DNA of 64,000 nt from assembly GCA_025149285.1 (NCBI GenBank), contig CP102274.1, forward strand, positions 6,428,489-6,492,488. Direction: 5' to 3'. This document shows positions 50,744-58,183 of this stretch, piece by piece (within the stretch, counting starts at the first letter, position 1; every line of letters starts with the position of its first letter). The translations under genes were made by a program, and so were the position numbers. This DNA is from Hungatella hathewayi (GTDB taxonomy: Bacteria > Bacillota > Clostridia > Lachnospirales > Lachnospiraceae). A model generated the notes under the pieces. The model was not told where the DNA came from. It made no database searches and saw only the letters and a program-made list of their open reading frames with translations.

Positions 50744-51318
50744 GAATTCTCCTTATGCTTTCTGTTATAATGGTTCATCGCCGCATCGGCCCCCTCCTCG
50801 ATCATCATGCAGGCCGCATCGGCCGCGTCCCGGTATGCCTCTTCCATGACAGCCTGCTGCTCTTTCGGAAATCTCCCCAGCACATAATCCGCCAAGTCCA
50901 TGCCGCGCGGTTTTTCACCAACTCCGATGCGGATTCTTGGAAATTCCTGGGTTCCCAGATGGCTGATGATATTTTTTAAACCATTATGGCCGCCTGCGCT
51001 TCCTTTTAAACGGATGCGCAGCTGCCCTTCAGAAAGATTAATATCATCACAGAGAATAATAATGTTCTCCGGTTCTATTTTATAAAAATCCGCTATTTCC
51101 CGAATACTTTCCCCGCTTAAGTTCATATACGTCTGCGGCTTTGCCAGAATCACTTTCTGGCCGCCAATATAACCTTTACCGTACAGCGCTTTATGCTTCT
51201 TCTCCGTCACCGTCGTTCCGGCCTTGTCCGCCAGAATATCGATGGCTTCAAAGCCTACATTATGCCTCGTCTTTTCATATTCCCTTGTTGGGTTTCCCAG
51301 TCCTGCGATCAGATACAT
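50740..51318 (-). CDS. pth: Peptidyl-tRNA hydrolase
   Basis: A 192-aa enzyme that frees tRNA from peptidyl-tRNA dropped by ribosomes. The catalytic histidine is H19 (KTRHNVGFEAID), with the conserved GLGNP opening, CDDINLSEGQLRIR and GSAGGHNGLKNI. It is the first gene of the pth-mfd pair, and a roughly 190-base leader with two stem-loops precedes it. Confidence 0.97.
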   Translation of the reverse strand: MYLIAGLGNPTREYEKTRHNVGFEAIDILADKAGTTVTEKKHKALYGKGYIGGQKVILAKPQTYMNLSGESIREIADFYKIEPENIIILCDDINLSEGQLRIRLKGSAGGHNGLKNIISHLGTQEFPRIRIGVGEKPRGMDLADYVLGRFPKEQQAVMEEAYRDAADAACMMIEEGADAAMNHYNRKHKENS

Positions 51319-51418
51319 ATATTTCGCTCCTTACTATGTTCTATATTAATATATCTCCGAGTTCATACCAATTATTTCCGTGAATAATGCCGCACGAAAA
51401 TTTTTTGTTCATAATCAT

Positions 51419-51504
51419 GTCAAACACTCTGCGCCTATAGCGGAGTATTTGACTTCAGAACGCCCGAAAAGCGCTAGATTTCCTGATAGGGGGTATCTAA
51501 CGCT
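51419..51504 (-). ncRNA. Structured 5' leader of pth-mfd (two stem-loops)
   Basis: Stem B pairs 51470-51479 with 51495-51504 (10 bp); stem A pairs 51419-51429 with 51443-51453 (11 bp, extended by CGC/GCG inside). In each stem exactly one position is not Watson-Crick, and that pair is G-U in minus-strand RNA but A-C in plus-strand RNA, which points to a functional minus-strand RNA. The stems begin just after the predicted start at 51511. Confidence 0.6.
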
Positions 51505-51517
51505 GGCTGGTTTACTC

Positions 51518-51546
51518 ATTTTAACAGTTTGGAACCTTAATGTAAA
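51518..51546 (-). promoter_or_regulatory. Promoter of pth-mfd
   Basis: On the minus strand TTTACA (51546-51541), 17 bases, TAAAAT (51523-51518) with an extended TG. Predicted start near 51511. Confidence 0.65.
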
Positions 51547-51585
51547 GGGGGACGAGAGATTTATCATGATGGTTTTAAAAAGTAC

Positions 51586-51614
51586 TTGAAAAATGGGTAA
51601 AATTCGATTATAAT
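51586..51614 (+). promoter_or_regulatory. Promoter of the antitoxin RNA
   Basis: TTGAAA (51586-51591), 17 bases, TATAAT (51609-51614): a strong promoter facing the toxin gene. Predicted start near 51621. Confidence 0.8.
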
Positions 51615-51620
51615 AGACTT

Positions 51621-51720
51621 AAAGAAAGCATCCACTCCAAAAGTGGATGCTCCAGGGGTTGCTAAATGTCCTTACGGACACCGCCCATCCTGTTGGCCGA
51701 CAGGGTGGGCATTTTATTTG
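51621..51720 (+). ncRNA. Antisense antitoxin RNA of the type I toxin locus
   Basis: A roughly 100-base transcript with a perfect 10-bp hairpin (51627-51636 and 51642-51651), a small GTCC/GGAC hairpin, and a terminator (GCCCATCCTGT at 51683-51693 with 51700-51710, tail ATTTTATTTG). It runs convergently into the toxin stop codon and is complementary to the toxin mRNA 3' region, the txpA/RatA arrangement. The 51627-51651 hairpin also has a T-rich minus-strand tail and may terminate the toxin mRNA. No protein is encoded. Confidence 0.75.
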
Positions 51721-51830
51721 CGCTTATTTCTCTTATCGAGAAAGGCGATTACCGCTACAAGCAGGCTTCCAAAGGACATCAATAGTGCTAATATCCCTGT
51801 AAAGATTGATATAATCTCATATGCCGTCAT
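51714..51830 (-). CDS. Putative holin-like small membrane toxin (type I toxin)
   Basis: A 38-aa peptide: MTAYEIISIFTGILALLMSF, then a continued hydrophobic helix and the basic end LDKRNKRK. One membrane helix (about residues 6-30) plus a charged tail is the pattern of the 'putative holin-like toxin' family. The ribosome site AAAGGAGGT is ideal. A CCTCC stretch in the leader (51880-51884) could pair with it and hold translation off. It is too short for usual gene calling. Toxicity is inferred from the family and the antisense arrangement. Confidence 0.8.
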   Translation of the reverse strand: MTAYEIISIFTGILALLMSFGSLLVAVIAFLDKRNKRK

Positions 51831-51919
51831 AGACGATACCTCCTTTCCTATGTATTCCCCAAAAGGGGTTACCAGTCCTGGAGGCGGCCACTCCTGTCAT
51901 GAGTGCTTTCCTGTTGTTT

Positions 51920-51948
51920 ATTTTACCGCAATCAGATGTATTTTTCAA
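51920..51948 (-). promoter_or_regulatory. Promoter of the toxin mRNA
   Basis: On the minus strand TTGAAA (51948-51943), 17 bases, TAAAAT (51925-51920). The predicted leader (51913-51831) contains CACTC/GAGTG and CCCC/GGGG hairpins and the candidate anti-ribosome-site segment. Confidence 0.75.
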
Positions 51949-52008
51949 TTGTTTTGAAGTCACTTCATAACTGCTTATTACTGTTTACCAAATTTCTCCC
52001 GCCGCACC

Positions 52009-52037
52009 TTGCGGTGCCCCGTTCAATATGGTAAAAT
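52009..52037 (+). promoter_or_regulatory. Promoter of the riboswitch-oxidoreductase unit
   Basis: TTGCGG (52009-52014), 17 bases, TAAAAT (52032-52037). The transcript would start near 52044, about 14 bases before the aptamer. Confidence 0.65.
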
Positions 52038-52057
52038 GCAAGTGTCACTGAATCACA

Positions 52058-52135
52058 CCTTATATAGGTTCAAAATAGGTTGAACGTTTCTACCAACTAC
52101 CGGAATAGTTGACTATAAGGCTGGTTGGTATTTTT
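52058..52135 (+). promoter_or_regulatory. Purine-type (guanine-like) riboswitch with overlapping terminator
   Basis: Aptamer 52058-52120. P1 is CCTTATA/TATAAGG; P2 is GTTCAA/TTGAAC with loop AATAGG; J2/3 is GTTTCTACC; P3 is AACTA/TAGTT with loop CCGGAA; J3/1 is GAC plus the TAT of P1. The loop-loop GG/CC contacts are present. The specificity base (position 74) is C (52113), the guanine type. Loop 2 is one base short of the usual. A 9-bp stem (52091-52099 with 52122-52130) followed by TTTTT forms a terminator that uses J2/3 and P3 bases, so it cannot coexist with the aptamer: ligand should turn the gene ON. Confidence 0.85.
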
Positions 52136-52156
52136 ATGGGAAAAGGAGTGTTGTTC

Positions 52157-53581
52157 ATGAGTTCAAATTCAAGTAACTATGATGTGATCATCATCGGGGC
52201 GGGGCCTTCCGGTATTTTCTGTGCCTATGAGCTGATTCAGCAAAAGCCGGATTTAAAGATCCTGATGGTCGAAAAGGGGCGCAGAATCGAAAACAGGACA
52301 TGTCCGAAACGGACGACCAAGACCTGTGTCGGATGCAAACCGTGTTCCATTACCACCGGCTTTGCCGGAGCGGGAGCATTTTCCGACGGCAAGCTGTCAC
52401 TTTCCCCGGATGTTGGGGGGAATCTCCCGGAGATTCTGGGATATGATAAGACGGTAGAGCTCTTAAAGGAGTCTGATAATATCTATCTGAAATTCGGCGC
52501 CGACACGAATGTATACGGCATTGACAAGCAGAAAGAGATTCAGGAAATCCGGAGAAAGGCGATTAACGCCAACTTAAAACTGATTGAATGTCCGATCCGC
52601 CATCTCGGCACAGAGGAAGGCTACAAGATCTATACGCGCCTTCAGGAGCATTTACTGGCTCAGGGCATAGAGATGGAATTCAACACCATGGTAAAAGACA
52701 TTATTATAGAGGACAATGAGGCAAAGGCCATCGTTACCGACAAAGGCGAAACGTATTACGCGCCGGAGATTGTATCCGCCATCGGCCGTGAAGGCTCTGA
52801 CTGGTTCAGCCACATCTGTGACGCCCACGGCATCGAAACCCGCGTCGGAACAGTGGATATCGGGGTCCGTGTAGAAGTCCGCGACGAGATCATGGAATTC
52901 TTAAACAAGAACCTCTATGAGGCAAAGCTGGTTTACTACACCCCGACCTTTGACGACAAGGTGCGTACCTTCTGTACCAACCCTTCCGGCGAGGTCGCTA
53001 CAGAGTATTACGAAAATGGACTGGCTGTCGTCAACGGTCACGCCTATAAGTCCAAGGAATATAAGACTAACAATACGAATTTCGCAATCCTTGTCTCCAA
53101 AAACTTCACGAAACCGTTTAAGACACCGATCGAATACGGCAAACACATTGCCCAGCTCAGCAACATGCTCTGCGACGGCAAGATTCTGGTTCAGACCTTT
53201 GGTGATTTCCAGCGCGGCAGACGTACCACGGAAGAGCGTCTCTGCCGCAATAACTTAATCCCAACCTTAAAAGACGCGGTTCCCGGCGATTTATCTCTGG
53301 TATTCCCGCACCGCATCATGGTCGATATCAAGGAAATGCTGCTGGCTCTGGACAAGGTTACTCCAGGTATTGCCAGCGACGAGACGCTGCTTTACGGTGT
53401 GGAAGTGAAATTCTACTCCAACAAGGTTGTGGTTAACTCTGATTTTGAGACCAGCGTTACAGGTCTTCGTGCCATTGGCGACGGTGCCTCTGTGACTCGC
53501 GGACTTCAGCAGGCGTCCGCCAACGGAATCAGTGTGGCGAGAAGTATTCTTAAAAAATTAGAGAGTCAGAAAAAGGCATAG
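52157..53581 (+). CDS. FAD-dependent oxidoreductase of unknown substrate (COG2509-like)
   Basis: A 474-aa flavoprotein. The Rossmann FAD motif IIIGAGPSGIFCAYEL is at residues 11-26, with a four-cysteine segment right after (C49, C57, C60, C63). The FAD C-terminal motif ATG-like RAIGDGASVTRGLQQASANG is near residue 440. The start MSSNSSNYD is set by AAAAGGAG nine bases upstream. This family of FAD-dependent dehydrogenases has no settled reaction. Control by a purine riboswitch suggests a purine-related role (inference). Confidence 0.88.
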   Translation: MSSNSSNYDVIIIGAGPSGIFCAYELIQQKPDLKILMVEKGRRIENRTCPKRTTKTCVGCKPCSITTGFAGAGAFSDGKLSLSPDVGGNLPEILGYDKTVELLKESDNIYLKFGADTNVYGIDKQKEIQEIRRKAINANLKLIECPIRHLGTEEGYKIYTRLQEHLLAQGIEMEFNTMVKDIIIEDNEAKAIVTDKGETYYAPEIVSAIGREGSDWFSHICDAHGIETRVGTVDIGVRVEVRDEIMEFLNKNLYEAKLVYYTPTFDDKVRTFCTNPSGEVATEYYENGLAVVNGHAYKSKEYKTNNTNFAILVSKNFTKPFKTPIEYGKHIAQLSNMLCDGKILVQTFGDFQRGRRTTEERLCRNNLIPTLKDAVPGDLSLVFPHRIMVDIKEMLLALDKVTPGIASDETLLYGVEVKFYSNKVVVNSDFETSVTGLRAIGDGASVTRGLQQASANGISVARSILKKLESQKKA

Positions 53582-53586
53582 AACAG

Positions 53587-53637
53587 AAAAAGCGCGGAAA
53601 CGCCGGCCAGAATTGCTGTCGGCTTTTCCACGCTTTT
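53587..53637. terminator. Bidirectional terminator after the oxidoreductase gene
   Basis: Imperfect long stem from AAAAGCGCGGAAA to TTTTCCACGCTTTTTT with a GCCG/CGGC inner stem. T runs occur on both strands. It serves the plus-strand oxidoreductase and the minus-strand GH43 operon. Confidence 0.85.
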
Positions 53638-53693
53638 TTAATTTAATTATTTGCATTTAAACCGAAGGGTCTCCCCATGCACCGATTCACATT

Positions 53694-55208
53694 TTATTCA
53701 AACAAAACATACTCATAATCACAGTATCCCGCCGATTCTTCATTTTCACGCGAGCAGGACCACAGACAGAGCTTGGCTCCCGTCCAGGTAGCCCGGCAGA
53801 GTGTAAATACCGGCTCCAGTTTCTGAAAAACAGTTCCGTCGGCAGACCAGGAAAAACGGTATGTCTTATCCCCGGAAACAGAGAGCTTTAACCACAGGCA
53901 GCTGCCTTCGGCCGGTACCTTAAGGATACACCGTTCTTCTGCTTCTCCCAGAAACATCTTCTCCGATACCGTTCCCTCGTAACAGCGAAGCTCCGGTCCC
54001 TCTGCCCCCTGGTAAAGTCCTGCATACCCATAGGAATGACCGACCATACCGATACCGCCAAAATCTCCGGTCTTCTCCCCATGAAGTTCCAATTTGACAA
54101 TCATGGAAAACTCCTTTTGCTGCGGAATCTGTGTCAGCACATTAGGGGCGTACCACAGGAGATTATCTCTGTCTGGGTTTCTGCGGCAGTAGAGCCTCAA
54201 ATGTCCCGGAACAGCGGTCAATGAATAGTTTTCCGGATTCGGATTCGCCTGCCACTGCCACTGAAGTCCCAGCTTCTCCGAGGAGAAATCATCCCCACGC
54301 ACAATCTCATATTCCGGCATGTCCTCCGCAGGCATATTCCATTCTGCTACGGGTTCGCCGATTCCGTCTCCGTCCGTATCCTGCCCCATAAACGGCCAGC
54401 CGTCTACAAAGCACACTGGTTGGAGATGAATGATTCTTCCCAGTTCAATGACATCCTGGAAATGGAGAAACCAGTCTCTCCCATCCGTGGAGGTCACCCA
54501 GCCCCCCTGGTGAGGGCCATTAACCGGAGAATTTCCCTGGCGCATGACAATCTTATACTCATAGGGTCCATATACCGATTTGGATCTTAAGCAGGACTGC
54601 CAGCCGTTTTCCACTCCGCCGGACGGCATCAGAACGTAATAATATCCGTCTTTTTTATACATCTTGGGTCCCTCTGTGGTTGGGGCAATCTGCTCGCCGT
54701 CGAATATCAGAACCGGTTCCCCGATGAGCTCCCGGCAGTCCGGGTCGATCTCCACCAGCATCAGACGGTGCTTAATCCCGGCCCTGCTGCCCGCATAGGC
54801 AAATATCATATAAGCTTTCCCGTCCTCGTCCCAGAACGGACACGAATCGATCCAGCCCTTCCGTTCGCACAGCATATTCAGCTGAAATTCTCCGTATGGA
54901 TCGCTGCTTCTGGCTACCAGAATCCCCTCATCCACCAATGGGATAAATACAAAAAAGGTCCCGTTATGGTACCGGATGGCCGGCGCCCAGGTTCCTGAAC
55001 CGTGAGAAGGCACCGCATATTTTTCATAAGGGAGCTCCTTCACACAGTAGTTAATCAGTTCCCAGTGCACCAGGTCCTTCGAATGAAGGAGAGGTACCCC
55101 AGGCAGATAAGTAAAAGAAGACGCCACCATATAGTAGTCTTCTCCCACCCGAATCACATCGGGATCCGAATAGTCCGCATACAATACCGGATTTTTGTAA
55201 GTCTGCAT
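53694..55208 (-). CDS. GH43 glycosidase with C-terminal beta-sandwich
   Basis: A 504-aa intracellular enzyme. The catalytic propeller (1-300) has the general-base aspartate in YADYSDPDVIRVGEDYYMVA, GTWAPAIRYHNGTFFVF and the acid glutamate in TTEGPKMYKKDGYYYV. Residues about 310-504 form the concanavalin-like C-terminal domain of GH43 beta-xylosidases. Start MQTYKNPVLYADYSDPD is fixed by GGAGGATTTT. Last gene of the second sugar operon. Likely beta-xylosidase or arabinofuranosidase. Confidence 0.9.
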   Translation of the reverse strand: MQTYKNPVLYADYSDPDVIRVGEDYYMVASSFTYLPGVPLLHSKDLVHWELINYCVKELPYEKYAVPSHGSGTWAPAIRYHNGTFFVFIPLVDEGILVARSSDPYGEFQLNMLCERKGWIDSCPFWDEDGKAYMIFAYAGSRAGIKHRLMLVEIDPDCRELIGEPVLIFDGEQIAPTTEGPKMYKKDGYYYVLMPSGGVENGWQSCLRSKSVYGPYEYKIVMRQGNSPVNGPHQGGWVTSTDGRDWFLHFQDVIELGRIIHLQPVCFVDGWPFMGQDTDGDGIGEPVAEWNMPAEDMPEYEIVRGDDFSSEKLGLQWQWQANPNPENYSLTAVPGHLRLYCRRNPDRDNLLWYAPNVLTQIPQQKEFSMIVKLELHGEKTGDFGGIGMVGHSYGYAGLYQGAEGPELRCYEGTVSEKMFLGEAEERCILKVPAEGSCLWLKLSVSGDKTYRFSWSADGTVFQKLEPVFTLCRATWTGAKLCLWSCSRENEESAGYCDYEYVLFE

Positions 55209-55235
55209 AAAATCCTCCGTTTCTGCCCTGCCGTT

Positions 55236-55290
55236 CTTGTTCACAGCCTGCCCCTGCGGCCCGCTCCGGCAGGAGCAGGCTGTGAACAAG
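55236..55290 (-). repeat. Strong intercistronic hairpin before the GH43 gene
   Basis: Perfect 16-base arms (55236-55251 and 55275-55290) with an inner CCTGC/GCAGG pair. It starts seven bases after the esterase stop and ends 28 bases before the GH43 start. No T run follows, so an mRNA-stability or processing element is more likely than a terminator. Confidence 0.75.
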
Positions 55291-55296
55291 ATGTTA

Positions 55297-56322
55297 CTAC
55301 AGGCCATGTATTCTCATAAAGTTCGTTAAATTCTGTGCAATCATGGTATGACCCGCGTCCGAAGGATGCAGTCCGTCTGAAGACAGCCCCCGGAAAGTTC
55401 CCATGATCTCTGTTCCCTTCTTATAATACAACCGATCATACTTTTTTTCCAGTACAGATACACACTCTTCTATCTTTTTTCTGAATGCGTCAGACCGTTC
55501 GTCTCCCTCAAAATCGTAATGATTGTAATACATGTCGGTCACGATAACGGTCTTTTCCGGATGGGCATGTTTAACAGTATCGATCCACTGATAAGCCCGT
55601 TCGTAAAGCTGGCCGTCGGTCCATTCTTCAATCACATTCACTCCCAGCTCAAACACGGCGGCATCCCAGTCTGTCAGGCCTGCAATATATTCTGCCATCG
55701 CACAGTCCATAAATGCGCTGCCGGCACTTCCCAGATTGATGAAATCGTATCCCAGCTCCCACGCCGTCTGAAACGCATATGTCCTCGATGGAACGGAAGC
55801 GTTGCCGCCGTGGGTGATGGATGAACCGTAAAACAGCAGGCGCTTCTCCGGCATTTCCTCCGTTTTGGGCGGCCGGATCGCCCCCCGGATCTCCCGGATA
55901 CAGCAGCCCCAGTCGTAGGGAAGCAGGACTCTCATCACCTGGGGAGCAAATCCGCCCGGATTACGCGGGAAACGGCAGATATGGCTCCAGTCCTGTCTGC
56001 GAATGGTGATCTCCGTCTCATTCACGTCTATAACCTCCGGGCTGATCTCACAGCTCCCCTGGTAATCTCCCGAAAAGACCTCCAGGATTCCCCTGGACTT
56101 AATCTGCCCGCTTACCGGCAGTCTTCTGAGAACAATGGTAACCGCATCCTCTTCCATTACAAAACGCAGCTCACTGTTGCTTACAAACAGCATGTTGCTC
56201 TGTGCTTTTGGATTCAGCTGGCGCCTGACGGCCTCCGGAATGCGGCCGATGATATAATCCCCATATGTATCGTCCTGTTCGAGACTCTCCACATGGTACA
56301 GCAATCCCCGATTAAACTCCAT
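55297..56322 (-). CDS. SGNH/GDSL-family carbohydrate esterase
   Basis: A 341-aa protein with an N-terminal beta-sandwich (about 1-150) and a C-terminal SGNH hydrolase domain. The nucleophile block is FYGSSITHGG and the Asp-His block is DGLHPSDAGH; GVNVIEEWT occupies the block III position. The layout resembles carbohydrate esterase family 2-like acetyl-xylan esterases. No signal peptide, so it deacetylates imported oligosaccharide. Lies 9 bases downstream of the permease gene. Confidence 0.87.
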   Translation of the reverse strand: MEFNRGLLYHVESLEQDDTYGDYIIGRIPEAVRRQLNPKAQSNMLFVSNSELRFVMEEDAVTIVLRRLPVSGQIKSRGILEVFSGDYQGSCEISPEVIDVNETEITIRRQDWSHICRFPRNPGGFAPQVMRVLLPYDWGCCIREIRGAIRPPKTEEMPEKRLLFYGSSITHGGNASVPSRTYAFQTAWELGYDFINLGSAGSAFMDCAMAEYIAGLTDWDAAVFELGVNVIEEWTDGQLYERAYQWIDTVKHAHPEKTVIVTDMYYNHYDFEGDERSDAFRKKIEECVSVLEKKYDRLYYKKGTEIMGTFRGLSSDGLHPSDAGHTMIAQNLTNFMRIHGL

Positions 56323-56331
56323 GGCTGTCTC

Positions 56332-57171
56332 CTATCCTTTCATACCAGTGGTTGCAATCCCTTCCACAAAATACTTCTGCGCCGCAAAAAACAGCAGAAT
56401 CAGCGGAAGAATAGATACCAGCGCCATCGACATCACCTGGTTCCACTGAATGTTGGAGGTGACATCGATGCTGACCCGGAGTGCCAGAGACAACGGAAAC
56501 TTGGAAACCGTATTGATATAAATATTGGTATTGAAGAAATCATTCCATGTCCATAAGAACTGAAACAGACCTGCGGAAAAGAGAGCCGGCTTCAGCAGCG
56601 GAAGCAGAATCTGGATAAAACACTGAAACGGGCCGCAGCCGTCGATATAAGCCGATTCGTCCAAATCCCTCGGGAGCCCCCTTAAAAACTGTACCAGCAT
56701 AAATACGAAGAACGGGTAGCAGCCTGCCGCCGCCGGAGCAAAGAAGGTCATATAGGAGTCCAGCCAGCCCAGCTTGTTAAACAGCGCGTATCTCGGTATG
56801 ATGATCACCGCATTGGGAAGCATAAGCGTCGCGATCAAAACCATGAACAGAAACTGGTTTCCCGGAAAATCAAACCTGGCGAACCCGTAGGCCACCAGCG
56901 AACAGGATGCCAGCGTGAGCAGCGTCGTGGGAACTACCAGGGCAAAGGTATTAATGAAGTACTGGGCATACGTATAGGTCCCTGTGGTCTTCCACCCCTT
57001 CACAAAAGCTTCCAGGCTCCAGCCCTGAGGCAGGATGCTTAAGCTGCCGAATATCTCATTGTTGGTCTTAAAACACGCGAAGAACATCCAGATGACCGGA
57101 AACAGCATGACGATGCCGAACAGGCCCAGAAACACGTAGGTCAGACCCTTTTTTACTGCTTTATTTTTCAT
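56332..57171 (-). CDS. Sugar ABC transporter permease, MalG type
   Basis: A 279-aa permease with six membrane helices and the EAA loop variant ESAYIDGCGPFQCFIQILLP. It is 12 bases downstream of the MalF-type gene. No ATPase subunit gene is nearby. Confidence 0.93.
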   Translation of the reverse strand: MKNKAVKKGLTYVFLGLFGIVMLFPVIWMFFACFKTNNEIFGSLSILPQGWSLEAFVKGWKTTGTYTYAQYFINTFALVVPTTLLTLASCSLVAYGFARFDFPGNQFLFMVLIATLMLPNAVIIIPRYALFNKLGWLDSYMTFFAPAAAGCYPFFVFMLVQFLRGLPRDLDESAYIDGCGPFQCFIQILLPLLKPALFSAGLFQFLWTWNDFFNTNIYINTVSKFPLSLALRVSIDVTSNIQWNQVMSMALVSILPLILLFFAAQKYFVEGIATTGMKG

Positions 57172-57183
57172 CCCGATTTCCTC

Positions 57184-58095
57184 CTAGTTATCATAGTAAA
57201 CCCATTTCCTGGATGTTGCAAACAAGATCAGGGTCATGATCATGATGATGACAAACAGGATCCACGATGTCGCACAGGCGTATCCCATCTTAAAATATTT
57301 AAACGCATCCGTATAAAGCTTCATCCCCAGCACGTAGGTCGCCTTGTTGGGACCTCCGTTCGTCACGACAAACGCCGAGGTGAAATTCTGAAGCGCCGTG
57401 ATCAGCTGCATTATGATGTTAAAGAATGCGATGGACGTGATCATCGGAAGCGTGATCTTAAAAAAGATTCTTACCCTGGAAGCGCCGTCGATCCTGGCCG
57501 CCTCGTAAAGCGACTGGGGAACCTGTTTCAGTGCGGACAAGAATAAAACCATGGAAGAGCCGAACTGCCAGATCTCCAGCATACAGATGGTGGTCAGAGC
57601 CATCTCCGGCCTGCCCAGCCATTTGACCGGCGCAATATGGATCACGCCCAGAAGACTGTTAATGAAGCCGTCATTCATAAACAGCACCTTCCATAGAATA
57701 GCGACCGCCACAGAGCCGCTGAGCAGCGACGGAATATAGTATACGGTCCTGATAAAATTGATCCCCTTCAGTTCCCGGTTTAAGATCATGGCAATGATCA
57801 GAGCCAGCACCACCTTGCCGGGGACCGTAATAAACGTATATTTTAAGGTAACGGTTAAAGAATTCCAGAATTCCTTGTCCTTTGTAAACAGCCGCACGTA
57901 ATTGTCCAGACCTACAAACTCAGGTTTGTGGAAAATGTCGTAGCTGGTAAAGGAATAAAACAATGAACTCACAAAGGGATACAGCTGAAATACCAGGAAA
58001 CCAAAAATCCAGATACACACGTAAAGGAATCCAATCCGGTTCCTCTTGGTCCAGCCGCCGTGATTTGGCCGCGGCTTCACACTCACATTCGCCAT
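57184..58095 (-). CDS. Sugar ABC transporter permease, MalF type
   Basis: A 303-aa permease with six membrane helices and the EAA loop EAARIDGASRVRIFFKITLP. It follows the binding-protein gene after an 88-base gap that contains a GC-rich hairpin. Confidence 0.93.
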   Translation of the reverse strand: MANVSVKPRPNHGGWTKRNRIGFLYVCIWIFGFLVFQLYPFVSSLFYSFTSYDIFHKPEFVGLDNYVRLFTKDKEFWNSLTVTLKYTFITVPGKVVLALIIAMILNRELKGINFIRTVYYIPSLLSGSVAVAILWKVLFMNDGFINSLLGVIHIAPVKWLGRPEMALTTICMLEIWQFGSSMVLFLSALKQVPQSLYEAARIDGASRVRIFFKITLPMITSIAFFNIIMQLITALQNFTSAFVVTNGGPNKATYVLGMKLYTDAFKYFKMGYACATSWILFVIIMIMTLILFATSRKWVYYDN

Positions 58096-58120
58096 AGTAG
58101 CTTCCTCCTGCCTCTTAAAA

Positions 58121-58149
58121 CGGCCCGGAATCGTTCTCTATCCGGGCCG
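58121..58149 (-). repeat. Hairpin between binding-protein and permease genes, second operon
   Basis: Perfect 9-bp GC-rich stem CGGCCCGGA/TCCGGGCCG with an 11-base loop, 35 bases after the binding-protein stop. There is no T run. Same position as the hairpins at 22345-22551 in the first operon. Confidence 0.75.
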
Positions 58150-58183
58150 CACATCTCATTTCAGGGCGTATTCAAACTCTTTC

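Noticed and set aside
51643..51957. A 104-aa plus-strand frame across the toxin locus
   Set aside because: No ribosome site; it runs antisense through the toxin gene and its leader, and the plus-strand RNA here ends at the terminator near 51720.
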